64,000 nucleotides of DNA from SB11 sp964584305 (GCA_964584305.1 CAZOZL010000009.1:1-64000); one strand, 5' to 3'. Counted from the stretch's first letter, positions 36,996 through 45,306 are shown. A program made the numbers and translations. Notes: a model not told the origin generated them from the sequence alone.

Positions 36996-37505
36996 TTATT
37001 TTAATGTCCTGAAATATTCTAAAACTGTTCTTGCTTCCTCCTCAGTAAGGTTTTGGTTTGCCATAGGTGCGCTATTAAACTCTACCAGTAGTTCCTTTGC
37101 CAAGGCATCTTCTCGCACCATTCCTTCAGGGTTTAGTATCATATTCATTACCCATTCAGGTGTTCTTCTTTCTAAAATACCTTTGGGGGCAGGTCCTATA
37201 AATTTTTTCTCTGCTTTATGACAAGCTGTACACTTAGCGGTATAAATTTCTTTACCTTTTGTAGCCATTTCTTGATTGATTTCGGCATCAAGTGAAACCG
37301 ATTTAATAGGACCTATACCCTTATTGGTTAAGTCCACTTTTTGAGATGCGGGTTCGCTTGTTGAAGGGGTTGTTGCTTTCGTTTCTTTGGTTTTTGTTGT
37401 AGCATTATCGTAAGAAATTGTTTCCTTATCTTTTTCTTCACCATTTCCACAACTAAAAAGGATAAGGCTTACAGATACTAATACTAATTTTAGGATTGAC
37501 TTCAT
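36996..37505 (-). CDS. Monoheme cytochrome c lipoprotein, probable electron donor to NosZ
   Basis: First gene of the nos cluster. Signal with lipobox LFSCG (Cys19), a 55-residue low-complexity Thr/Ser/Lys linker, then a class I cytochrome c domain with CTACH (Cys92, Cys95, His96) and a likely axial Met148 in SAPMANQNLT. The domain is about 85 residues. Clade II clusters lack NosR and often carry such cytochromes, so it is the likely donor. It probably receives electrons from a quinol-oxidising complex elsewhere in the genome. Confidence 0.9.
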   Translation of the reverse strand: MKSILKLVLVSVSLILFSCGNGEEKDKETISYDNATTKTKETKATTPSTSEPASQKVDLTNKGIGPIKSVSLDAEINQEMATKGKEIYTAKCTACHKAEKKFIGPAPKGILERRTPEWVMNMILNPEGMVREDALAKELLVEFNSAPMANQNLTEEEARTVLEYFRTLK

Positions 37506-37555
37506 ATTATGTTGGGTTTATGGCTCAAAATTACTACTACTATAAGAAGTGAAAA

Positions 37556-37589
37556 ATGACAAAAATCATATTTAAGATAAAAATATCTT
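37556..37589. promoter_or_regulatory. Two inverted repeats between the nos cluster and its regulator
   Basis: ATGA-N6-TCAT at 37556-37569 has the TGA-N6-TCA spacing of Crp/Fnr-family sites. AAGATA-N4-TATCTT at 37574-37589 is a second perfect palindrome whose AAGAT half resembles Rrf2/NsrR half-sites. Both lie in the 119-base gap between the divergent cytochrome and Rrf2 start codons, so they could control both directions. The assignment to protein families is inference. Confidence 0.45.
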
Positions 37590-37612
37590 TTTATTTTTAA
37601 CAGATGTTTTCC

Positions 37613-37620
37613 TATCCTTG
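37613..37620 (+). promoter_or_regulatory. Candidate -7 box of the rrf2-like gene
   Basis: TATCCTTG differs from TAnnTTTG at one position and ends 4 bases before the ATG at 37625. If functional the message is essentially leaderless, which supports 37625 and not 37604 as the start codon. Confidence 0.4.
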
Positions 37621-37624
37621 CTCC

Positions 37625-38053
37625 ATGTTTTCAAATTCGGTTAAGTATGCACTAAAAGCAGTTTTATTTTTGGCAGCAAACTCTGATGAAAAAACGCTAA
37701 TTATGGTAAAGGATATTTCATCATCGGTGGGTATTCCGCAAGCATACTTGGCAAAACTTTTACAAGAGTTATCGAAACAAAAAATAATTTCGTCTAAAAA
37801 AGGTCCGAAAGGAGGTTTTTATTTGAACGATGTAAATAAAGATGCCTCATTAGTAAATATAATATATGCCATAGATGGCAAAAAAATAGAGGGCTGTCTT
37901 TTAAGTTTAGAAAAATGTAATGCTACTCATCCATGCCCACTTCATAATATCATTTACCCTTATAAGTCAAGTATTTTAGGTAGCCTACAGGAAGTAAGCA
38001 TTAGAGAACTATCAGAAGGCATAAAATTAGGCAATACCTTTTTGCCTTTTTAA
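37625..38053 (+). CDS. Rrf2-family regulator with three-Cys cluster site
   Basis: A winged-helix regulator of 142 residues: MFSNSVKYALKAVLFLAAN at the N-terminus and the recognition region VGIPQAYLAKLLQELSKQ, followed by KGPKGGFYL. The three cysteines in GCLLSLEKCNATHPCPLH have spacing C-x6-C-x5-C, close to the C-x5-C-x5-C of IscR and NsrR that holds an Fe-S cluster. Divergent from the nos cluster, it is a good candidate for a nitric-oxide or redox sensor of nos expression. The in-frame extension to 37604 overlaps the -7-like box and is not favoured. Confidence 0.88.
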   Translation: MFSNSVKYALKAVLFLAANSDEKTLIMVKDISSSVGIPQAYLAKLLQELSKQKIISSKKGPKGGFYLNDVNKDASLVNIIYAIDGKKIEGCLLSLEKCNATHPCPLHNIIYPYKSSILGSLQEVSIRELSEGIKLGNTFLPF

Positions 38054-38134
38054 AATTAATGGTAACCAGCAATACTTACCCCTTATGCCAGCCTGAACGG
38101 TGGGGGTGGTATCTATATATTTATACTGTTGCAT

Positions 38135-38242
38135 TACCCCCTACCACTATTATTGTAGTTTGCACCTATGCTACAATATAGCTTCCCCTTAAGGGGAAGG
38201 GTACTTATTTGGTAGTGCTAATAAGTTGGTTTGAAAGGGGTT
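38135..38242 (+). repeat. Family A repeat, copy A7
   Basis: A nearly full-length copy with the exact central palindrome CTTCCCCTTAAGGGGAAG and the end TTTGAAAGGGGTT. Its left arm has diverged (TTACCCCCTACCAC). It lies between the convergent rrf2-like and parB genes. Confidence 0.82.
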
Positions 38243-38290
38243 GTTATATACTGAAGCACATTTAATGGCATTGCAAAAACCTATTTTTAG

Positions 38291-39169
38291 TTATAGTAGT
38301 TCTAAAATTTTGGCTAATTGTTCTTCACTATCAAAGGGAATAATTAGTTCGCCTTTGCCTTTGGCTTTAGCTTTTAGCTTTACTTTAGTATTCAGTTTTT
38401 TAGAAAGTTGGATAGTATATTCGTCATAACCCATTATGGGGTTAGGTTTTTCGGTAGTTTTCTTTGTTTTGCTTTTGGCTTTCTTTTGGCGGGCAAGTTC
38501 TTCTGTATCTCGTACTGATAAGCCTTCTTCTTTAATACGCTCAAAAACCAACATTTGCTCGTCAATGCTTTCAATATTAATAATGGCACGTGCGTGCCCC
38601 ATACTCAACTGATTATCGCGTATGCCTGCTTGTATATCGTTGGGCAGTTTTAATAGGCGCAGATAGTTGTTTACTGTGCTGCGTTGTTTACCCACGCGCG
38701 CACCCAATTCATCTAATTTCAGATTGCATTCTTCCATTAAACGTTGATAGCTATGCGATACCTCAATGGCATTTAAGTCTTGCCGTTGGATATTCTCAAT
38801 CAATGCCATTTCAAGCATCTCTTGGTCGTTAGCTATTCGCACATAGGCAGGTATAGTTGCCATTCCCGCCAGTACAGAGGCTTTGGTACGTCGCTCGCCG
38901 CTAATAATTTGGTAGCGGTTTTCATTAATATTTATTTTTCTAACCGTTATAGGTTGTATTATCCCATGTACTCTTATAGAGTCGGCTAATTCTTCCAGTT
39001 GTTGTGGGTCGAAATGCGTGCGAGGTTGGAAAGGGTTGGCTTCAATTTGGCTAATCTGTATGTTTGCAATATTGCTTGATTTTGGTGCAGTAAGTGCTGC
39101 AACATCATCATTGTTTAATAATGCTGAAAGTCCTTTGCCTAATGCATTCCTCTTTTTCGGTGTACTCAT
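38291..39169 (-). CDS. parB: Chromosome partition protein ParB
   Basis: A 292-residue CTP-dependent DNA clamp that loads at parS and spreads. The N-terminal arm (GKGLSALLNND) is followed by the nuclease-like CTPase region with NPFQPRTHFD and the ISGERRTKAS box (GERR). The helix-turn-helix lies in LDELGARVGKQRSTVNNYL, then GHARAIIN. The C-terminal 40 residues are the dimer domain. It follows parA with a 3-base gap. I did not find a clear parS palindrome in the window. Confidence 0.95.
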   Translation of the reverse strand: MSTPKKRNALGKGLSALLNNDDVAALTAPKSSNIANIQISQIEANPFQPRTHFDPQQLEELADSIRVHGIIQPITVRKININENRYQIISGERRTKASVLAGMATIPAYVRIANDQEMLEMALIENIQRQDLNAIEVSHSYQRLMEECNLKLDELGARVGKQRSTVNNYLRLLKLPNDIQAGIRDNQLSMGHARAIINIESIDEQMLVFERIKEEGLSVRDTEELARQKKAKSKTKKTTEKPNPIMGYDEYTIQLSKKLNTKVKLKAKAKGKGELIIPFDSEEQLAKILELL

Positions 39170-39172
39170 CTA

Positions 39173-39979
39173 TTAGTCGTTCGTCAGTATTTTATCTTCT
39201 TCTGATATGCGGGTTAATCCATTTTTTTGTAATAGTTCTCTTGCCAAGTTAAGGTAATTAATAGCCCCTTTACTATTGGCATCGTAGTGCAACACAGCTT
39301 TGCCATGCCCTGGTGCTTCGCTTACACGTGAGTTGCGTTGTATTATAGTATCAAAAACCAATTGCTGAAAGTGCATTTTCACCTCTTCAACTACTTGATT
39401 GCTTAAGCGCAGCCTACTATCGTACATGGTTAATAAAATACCTTCAATCTCTAAATCTGCATTTAGTTGAGTTTGAATTATTTTGATGGTGTTTAATAGT
39501 TTCCCCAAACCTTCTAATGCAAAAAACTCGCACTGTACGGGGATTATAACAGAATCGGAAGCGGTGAGGGCATTTGTGGTAATTAACCCCAATGATGGTG
39601 AGCAGTCTATAATGATAAAATCATAATCGGCACGTATTTTATCAAATACTCGCTTCATCATCCGCTCACGGTTGGGCAAATCCACTATTTCAATTTCAGC
39701 ACCTACCAAGTCTATATTAGAAGGCATTATATCTAAATAGTCTAATTCAGATTTTATAATAACCTCTTTGGGAGGCATATCGTTAATTAAACACTCGTAC
39801 AAGCCTGTTTTTACAATATTAGGATCGAAACCTAAGCCTGATGTTGAGTTGGCTTGTGGGTCGCCATCTACCAGTAGCACCTTCTTTTCTAATGCTGCTA
39901 AACTAGCGGATAGGTTAATGGCTGATGTAGTTTTACCTACGCCACCCTTTTGATTAACTATTGATATTATTTTTGCCAT
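39173..39979 (-). CDS. parA: Chromosome partition ATPase ParA (Soj)
   Basis: A deviant-Walker ATPase that drives ParB-parS segregation by cycling on the nucleoid. The P-loop KGGVGKTTSAINLS is near residue 12, followed by LLVDGDPQANST and, later, IIIDCSPSLGL (Walker B). From the start at 39979 the protein has 268 residues; the frame is open five codons more but the family begins MAKIISIVNQK. Being close to the origin is usual for parAB, so this part of the scaffold may lie near oriC; that is inference. Confidence 0.95.
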   Translation of the reverse strand: MAKIISIVNQKGGVGKTTSAINLSASLAALEKKVLLVDGDPQANSTSGLGFDPNIVKTGLYECLINDMPPKEVIIKSELDYLDIMPSNIDLVGAEIEIVDLPNRERMMKRVFDKIRADYDFIIIDCSPSLGLITTNALTASDSVIIPVQCEFFALEGLGKLLNTIKIIQTQLNADLEIEGILLTMYDSRLRLSNQVVEEVKMHFQQLVFDTIIQRNSRVSEAPGHGKAVLHYDANSKGAINYLNLARELLQKNGLTRISEEDKILTND

Positions 39980-40055
39980 AAAGTTTATACTCAAATATGT
40001 GAATTAAAAGAAATAGTTCTCTTAAACTTGTAAAAACTAATATTTTGAAAACACA

Positions 40056-41741
40056 TTGAAGCAAAAATACAGGTTAGTGAAGCCTTCTTTATACACAAAC
40101 GCCCCTAAGTTGTCAATACTTATACACATGGTTTTTCTGTTGATAGCCTGCAATAATGGACAGTATAGAACAGAAAAAAAAGTGTTTAGATACAATATTG
40201 AAACAGGATTAAACACGCTTGACCCTGCCTTTGCCCGTGATGAGTACATAATTTGGAATGTGAGCCAACTGTACAATGGTTTGGTACAGCTTGATAGCCA
40301 GCTTAATGTAGTGCCTGATATTGCTAAACGATGGGAGGTAAACGATAGCGGTAAACGTTATACTTTTTATTTAAGAAATGATGTATATTTTATTAATAAT
40401 AAATGCTTTAAGAATAAAAAAAGAAAAGTAATAGCCAGTGATTTTGTGTACTCGCTTAACAGAATTGTACACCCCAAAACAGCCAGTACTGGGGCTTGGA
40501 TTTTTAATGATAAAGTAGATGTTGAGCGGTTTTTATCTAAAAACTACTCGCCTTTTACTGCCATTAATGATACTACACTAATTATACAGCTTACTAAACC
40601 TTTTCCGCCTTTTTTATCCATGTTATCCATGCCCTATTGTTATGTTGTACCGCACGAGGCTATAGAACTTTACGGTAAAGAGTTTCGCAAAAACCCAGTG
40701 GGTACAGGGGCTTTTAAGCTAAAAATATGGGAGGAAGGAGTGAAATTGGTATTAGAACGCAACCCAAATTATTTTGAAAGCACCACCGCCCATCCTATTC
40801 CTAAAATAGATGCTATTGAGGTAAGTTTTATCGAGAATAAGCAAACTGCCTTTATGGAGTTTGTGCAAGGAAAATTCGATTTTTTTGATGGATTGGAAGG
40901 CAGCTTTAAAGATGAAATTTTGAGTAAAGAAGGGAAGCTAAACCCTTCGTATCAAAAGAAATTTAAACTTGAAATAAGTCCTTATCTTAATACAGAATAC
41001 TTTGGTTTTTTAATGGATACTACTACTGGTAAAATACCTTGGCATGATGTAAGGGTACGAAAAGCCATTAACCACGCCATTAATCGTGAGAAAATGATGC
41101 TGTTTTTGCGTAATAATATAGGCATCCCTGCACGTGCAGGTTTTGTACCGCCTTCACTGGGAGGAGTAGCAGCAAAACGAACCTTTAAACCCGCACCTTT
41201 ATACCGCCCACAACTAAGCAAGCAACTGTTGGCTGAAGCAGGTTATCCCAATGGAGCAGGCTTGCCTCTACTCGTTATAAATACAACTAAAAACTACTTG
41301 GATATTGCTACTTTTATGCAGAAACAGCTAAAAGAAATAGGAATAGAGTGTAGTATTGATGTTAGCCCTGGTCCTTCGCTTCGTTCGCAAATATCAAAAG
41401 GCAATATTCAGTTTTTTAGAGGAAGCTGGATTGCTGACTATCCCGATGCCGAAAACTATCTATCCTTGTTTTATAGTAAGAACAAAGCCCCCAATGGACC
41501 TAACTATACCCGATTTGAAAGTGCCGTGTACGATAGCTTGTATGAAACCGCTCTATTAGAAACGAGTACGGAGAAAAGAGCGTATATATACTATAAAATG
41601 GACTCTATAATAGTTTCAAACACGCCCGTTTTAACATTGTATTATGCGCAATCACTACGCTTGACGCAGCCTTGGGTAAAAAACTTAAAAAACAATGCCA
41701 TGAATAGGTTGCTACTAAAAGAAGTGGATATAGAACGTTGA
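40056..41741 (+). CDS. Oligopeptide-type ABC substrate-binding lipoprotein
   Basis: A family 5 solute-binding protein (DppA/OppA fold) over about 520 mature residues. A lipobox LLIACNN gives the lipid Cys. Characteristic parts include FRYNIETGLNTLDPAFARDE at the start, NPVGTGAFKLKIWEEG, and DVRVRKAINHAINREKMM. No permease gene is adjacent, so it may feed an Opp/Dpp system elsewhere. The start is uncertain: the first in-frame ATG (40128) leaves only seven residues before the Cys. TTG at 40056 or 40110, or GTG at 40077, would give a more normal signal peptide. Confidence 0.82.
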   Translation: MKQKYRLVKPSLYTNAPKLSILIHMVFLLIACNNGQYRTEKKVFRYNIETGLNTLDPAFARDEYIIWNVSQLYNGLVQLDSQLNVVPDIAKRWEVNDSGKRYTFYLRNDVYFINNKCFKNKKRKVIASDFVYSLNRIVHPKTASTGAWIFNDKVDVERFLSKNYSPFTAINDTTLIIQLTKPFPPFLSMLSMPYCYVVPHEAIELYGKEFRKNPVGTGAFKLKIWEEGVKLVLERNPNYFESTTAHPIPKIDAIEVSFIENKQTAFMEFVQGKFDFFDGLEGSFKDEILSKEGKLNPSYQKKFKLEISPYLNTEYFGFLMDTTTGKIPWHDVRVRKAINHAINREKMMLFLRNNIGIPARAGFVPPSLGGVAAKRTFKPAPLYRPQLSKQLLAEAGYPNGAGLPLLVINTTKNYLDIATFMQKQLKEIGIECSIDVSPGPSLRSQISKGNIQFFRGSWIADYPDAENYLSLFYSKNKAPNGPNYTRFESAVYDSLYETALLETSTEKRAYIYYKMDSIIVSNTPVLTLYYAQSLRLTQPWVKNLKNNAMNRLLLKEVDIER

Positions 41742-41795
41742 TTTTAAAAGATAGAATGATTTTTGCCCTTTATGTGCAGTGAGTTAATAAATACA

Positions 41796-43319
41796 ATGAA
41801 ACTTTTTACCGCAGAGCAAATAAGAACTTGGGATGAATATACCATTAAAAATGAGCCTATTACCTCAATAGATTTAATGGAGCGTGCGGCTACTAAATGT
41901 GTAGAGTGGCTGCTTGGTCATTTTTCGCAAAGTATTGATTATGAAGTATATTGTGGATTGGGGAATAACGGAGGGGACGGTTTAGCTATCGCAAGATTAT
42001 TGAATGAGAGCGGGAGAAAGGTTACACTACATATTTTAAAACTAAAAAGCGAAGGATCGCCTGATTTTGAAGAAAACTTAGTTAGAATAAAAAAATCTAA
42101 CATTAAAGTAAATGAGATTAAAGCTACTAAAGATTTTAGTAACCCATCACCTCAAACCGTTTTTATAGATGCGCTTTTTGGAACAGGACTAAACAACCCT
42201 TTGGAGGGTTTAGCGGCTGACTTGGTAGTACATATTAATCAACAAAAAAATACAAAAATAAGTATAGATATACCCAGTGGGTTACCTGCTAATTTTATTT
42301 CTAATTATAATGATTATAAGAGTGTTATATTGGCTGACTTCACTTTTTCATTTCAACTACCAAAACAGTCTTTTCTGCTTGCTGAAACGGGTAAATATGT
42401 GGGAGATTTACAGGTTTTAAACATTGGCTTGCTAAAAGAGCATACGGAGGCTACACCTTCAAATTTTTATTGGATAGAAGTTACTACAATAAAAGAAATA
42501 TATAAAAAACGTACTCCTTTTTCACATAAGGGCACTTATGGCCATGCGCTTATAATTGGTGGTGCAATGGGTATGGCGGGGGCTGTGCTAATGGCAAGCA
42601 AAGCCTGCACAAAGGCAGGGGCGGGGGTAGTTACTGCTTTTGTGCCACAGTGCGCCTATATACCCATACAGTCTGCCGTGCCAGAGGTAATGGTAGAGGC
42701 TATACAAAAAGAGGATTTACTTGATGTTTTACCCCACAATACTAAAAAGTACACCGCCATTGGCATAGGTACAGGAATGGGAACGCAAATTACCACCCGT
42801 GATGCTTTAAGCGATTTTATGGCACATATTGAAGGTGATAAATTAGTGATAGATGCTGATGCGCTTAATTGCCTTTCTATGGATTTTAAAGATAGGGGAA
42901 AGATAAAACTGCCTGCGGGGGCAATACTGACACCGCACCCAAAAGAGTTTGATAAAATGTTTGGTGAAAGCAAAGATGGGCACACACGATTAGAGAAACA
43001 AATAGAGGTAGCCCAAAAACACAAGGTATATATAGTGCTTAAAGGCAGGTACACCAGTATAGCCACACCAACGGGCGAGGTATATTTTAATAGCACTGGC
43101 AATGCGGGCATGGCAACGGGAGGAAGCGGCGATGTACTAACGGGCATTGTTACGGCACTAAAAGCACAAGGATACTCACAGTTGGATGCTTGTATTTTGG
43201 GTGTTTATTTACACGGCTTGGCGGGAGATTTAGCACTAACAACAGAAAGCTATGAAAGTATTGTAGCTACTGATATTATTAACTATTTAGGCAGCGCCTT
43301 TAAATGTATTTCAGCATAG
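41796..43319 (+). CDS. nnr: Bifunctional NAD(P)HX epimerase/dehydratase
   Basis: This enzyme repairs hydrated NAD(P)H. The N-terminal epimerase domain (1-215) shows YCGLGNNGGDGLAIARLL and IDALFGTGLNNPLEG; the C-terminal ADP-dependent dehydratase (about 225-507) shows HKGTYGHALIIGGAMGMAGA, LTPHPKEFDKMFG and GNAGMATGGSGDVLTGI. The length of about 507 is normal for the fused form. The frame is open to a TTG at 41763, but the ATG at 41796 matches the family start (MKLFTAEQIRTWDE). It follows the binding-protein gene by about 54 bases. Confidence 0.95.
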   Translation: MKLFTAEQIRTWDEYTIKNEPITSIDLMERAATKCVEWLLGHFSQSIDYEVYCGLGNNGGDGLAIARLLNESGRKVTLHILKLKSEGSPDFEENLVRIKKSNIKVNEIKATKDFSNPSPQTVFIDALFGTGLNNPLEGLAADLVVHINQQKNTKISIDIPSGLPANFISNYNDYKSVILADFTFSFQLPKQSFLLAETGKYVGDLQVLNIGLLKEHTEATPSNFYWIEVTTIKEIYKKRTPFSHKGTYGHALIIGGAMGMAGAVLMASKACTKAGAGVVTAFVPQCAYIPIQSAVPEVMVEAIQKEDLLDVLPHNTKKYTAIGIGTGMGTQITTRDALSDFMAHIEGDKLVIDADALNCLSMDFKDRGKIKLPAGAILTPHPKEFDKMFGESKDGHTRLEKQIEVAQKHKVYIVLKGRYTSIATPTGEVYFNSTGNAGMATGGSGDVLTGIVTALKAQGYSQLDACILGVYLHGLAGDLALTTESYESIVATDIINYLGSAFKCISA

Positions 43320-43495
43320 ACTAACGTGATTTTTTTGTAGAACGGTAGCTTCATAAAATTAGGTGATGTAATACAGCCGCAAAGGCTAATCTTTTATCAA
43401 CTCACCCCAATTAACTTACATTAACAGCCATCCTCATAATTTCTCCTCTCGTATAAAAGAGGGGTTAATTTTGGTAATTGCAGCTTAATCCTACA

Positions 43496-43601
43496 AACCC
43501 CTACCAATTGTATTGCAATTTTTACCCGTGCCACTATTTGCCTTCCCCTTAAGGGGAAGGGTACTTATTTGGTTCTGCTAATAGTTGGTTTGGTAGGGGT
43601 T
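43496..43601 (+). repeat. Family A repeat, copy A8 with perfect termini
   Basis: The best-preserved copy: AACCCCTACCAA (43496-43507) and TTGGTAGGGGTT (43590-43601) are perfect inverted 12-mers, and CTTCCCCTTAAGGGGAAG is the exact central palindrome. Total length is 106. Confidence 0.92.
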
Positions 43602-43629
43602 ATAAGATAGATTACTGTCTTCGTATGAA

Positions 43630-43669
43630 TTGCGGCAGGTTGAAACCTGTTGAAAGAAAACGCCCGAAC
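43630..43669 (+). repeat. Family C repeat, copy C2
   Basis: Matches 19672-19710 around the palindrome GCAGGTTGAAACCTGT and the following AAAGAAA-ACGCCCGAAC. Confidence 0.6.
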
Positions 43670-43695
43670 GGAACGCACAGCCTTATTCCGCCTAT

Positions 43696-43770
43696 AAGTA
43701 AAACAAAAAAATCGTCCCATTGCTGGAACGACTGTCGTTTAAAGGTAGTATTGATAGGTATCTTAACTAT
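43696..43770 (-). terminator. Repeat E1, terminator hairpin after the glycosyltransferase
   Basis: The hairpin with ATCGTCCCATTGCTGGAACGAC is followed, on the minus strand, by a T-tract, and its outer sequence reaches the stop codon of the glycosyltransferase gene. The 75 bases are about 80 percent identical to 45553-45627, so it is a repeated terminator unit. Confidence 0.7.
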
Positions 43771-44587
43771 TTGTTTTTTTTATGGTTTTAGTAGTTTTTG
43801 CTTTCACGGGTTGTGCCATTTTAGTACTGTGTGGTGTAGGTACAATATATTCATTTCCATAACCAATATAGTAGTGGCGGTATAGTTGATATTTTGCTAT
43901 GTTGCCTTCAAAGGTTTTTAAGCTATTTGCCAAGCTATTGTCTTTAACTTTTCGGTAGGGGGTATTTTCTCCTACATCGTTTATTAAATGTTCGCTGCTA
44001 ATATTGGGTATATAATAGTTTTGCAAGCCTAAGCCTTTTACACGCACATTAAGGTCGCTATCTTCTAATCCATAAAAGGCATAGTCTTCGCACAAATACC
44101 CTACCTGTTCTAATACGGTGGGCGTTAATGCCATTACCCCAAACACCCCATCAGTTTTCACCACAGGCACACCATTTATTACTCCAGCTTTTTTGGGATT
44201 AGCTCCACAACCCCAATCCAATGCTATTATCCCACTTTTGGGTATGGCAACAGCATAGTCGTGTATTTTCTTTAACCAACCTTCTCCATTCCTAATATCA
44301 TTGCCCATTAGCACCACCATATTAAAACCGCTATCAAGGGCTTTTTTTATTAGTTTATTAAATGCTTTTGCTACACCAATATTTTTATTTTCAGTCTCAT
44401 AATATGTAAGGCAACGGGTATGGAAAAGCTCGTAATAAATGGTCTCTTTTTGGGTAGTTTGGCTTCCATTATCCCACACAAATAAGTCAACAGGCATACC
44501 TGCGTTATTAATATTGTGTTTTGTTGTTTCTATTGTTACACTTTGCCTGTCTAAAGCAATCATACAACACGCTATTTTTAAGTCCAT
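43763..44587 (-). CDS. Family 2-like glycosyltransferase
   Basis: The 274-residue GT-A type protein begins LKIACCMIALDRQSVTIETT and carries DLFVWDNGSQ as the nucleotide-sugar-binding region, VVLMGNDIRNGEGW as a DxD-like site (NDI in place of DxD), and FYGLEDSDLNVRVKG as the C-terminal ED motif of the catalytic base. The tail (about 245-274) is basic and low in complexity. No membrane segments are seen. The gene overlaps the upstream LpxA-like gene by 10 bases, so both are likely used in one surface-polysaccharide or lipid step. The acceptor is unknown. Confidence 0.78.
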   Translation of the reverse strand: MDLKIACCMIALDRQSVTIETTKHNINNAGMPVDLFVWDNGSQTTQKETIYYELFHTRCLTYYETENKNIGVAKAFNKLIKKALDSGFNMVVLMGNDIRNGEGWLKKIHDYAVAIPKSGIIALDWGCGANPKKAGVINGVPVVKTDGVFGVMALTPTVLEQVGYLCEDYAFYGLEDSDLNVRVKGLGLQNYYIPNISSEHLINDVGENTPYRKVKDNSLANSLKTFEGNIAKYQLYRHYYIGYGNEYIVPTPHSTKMAQPVKAKTTKTIKKTNS

Positions 44588-45180
44588 AGTTTACAATAAT
44601 TATTAATTTGTTCGCCTGATAGTATTTTGTTTTGCAGGTGATATAAATTGGGTTTCAACTCTTTGGCAGGGTTACCTATATAGATATGAAATGGTTGTAA
44701 TTGAGATTTTTTTGTTACTATACACCCCATACCCAGCATAGTACCATGCGGTATATGTTTATATTGATGGATAATGCACCCTAAGCCTAAATTTGCATAA
44801 GAAAATACTTTACAATGCCCGCCAATAATTACCCCTGTTGAGATAATGGTAGTGTCATAAATTTCAGCATCATGCCCTAAATGAGATTTAGCCAACATCC
44901 AATTATCATTACCTACCATGGTTTTTTGCTCTACTCCACCATTTATAGTAACGAATTCTCTAAAGGTATTTGCATTGCCTATTAAAGCTCCATAGTTGCT
45001 ATTCGCTTTTTTATGTTCAGGCGGGCTTCCTATGCTACAATACCCTTCAAAATGGTTATCATCGCCTATTATGCAATTATCAATTGTGCAAAAAGCTCCT
45101 ATATAATTGTTTTTGCCCATCTCTACATTATCGCCTATATAGGCTAAAGGGTGTATCAAATTACTTTCATCGAGTTTCAT
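44578..45180 (-). CDS. LpxA-like acyltransferase (left-handed beta-helix)
   Basis: About 200 residues built of hexapeptide repeats. IHPLAYIGDNVEMGKNNYIG, GSPPEHKK and NANTFREFVTINGG follow the LpxA plan, and AKSHLGHDAE contains the position of LpxA's catalytic His. The C-terminal helical part is shorter than in LpxA (262 residues), so it may be a paralogue acting on another acceptor. The frame is open to an ATG at 45306, adding 42 residues that do not resemble the family, so I prefer 45180. It overlaps the glycosyltransferase gene by 10 bases. Confidence 0.75.
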   Translation of the reverse strand: MKLDESNLIHPLAYIGDNVEMGKNNYIGAFCTIDNCIIGDDNHFEGYCSIGSPPEHKKANSNYGALIGNANTFREFVTINGGVEQKTMVGNDNWMLAKSHLGHDAEIYDTTIISTGVIIGGHCKVFSYANLGLGCIIHQYKHIPHGTMLGMGCIVTKKSQLQPFHIYIGNPAKELKPNLYHLQNKILSGEQINNYCKLWT

Positions 45181-45306
45181 ATCTGTACCTCCATAAATGT
45201 TAGTTGCTGCTGCACTATACTCATAAATATTTAAAATACTTTTACGTACTGCTGCTGCATTTTTACCATAATTTGAAAAACTTAGGATTGACGCTACTAA
45301 TTTCAT

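Larger units (their letters stand above)
43320..43762. other. Convergent intergenic region with repeats A8, C2 and E1
   Basis: These 443 bases between nnr and the glycosyltransferase gene hold repeat A8 (43496-43601), C2 (43630-43669) and the terminator repeat E1 (43696-43770). The first 175 bases contain nothing recognisable. An open frame at 43625-43885 only translates repeat DNA and the antisense of the glycosyltransferase. Confidence 0.65.

Noticed and set aside
38291..39994. A parS site near parAB
   Set aside because: No sequence close to TGTTTCACGTGAAACA was seen by eye here or elsewhere in the window.
43625..43885. 86-residue open frame near the glycosyltransferase end
   Set aside because: It is repeat C2 and E1 plus the antisense of the glycosyltransferase.
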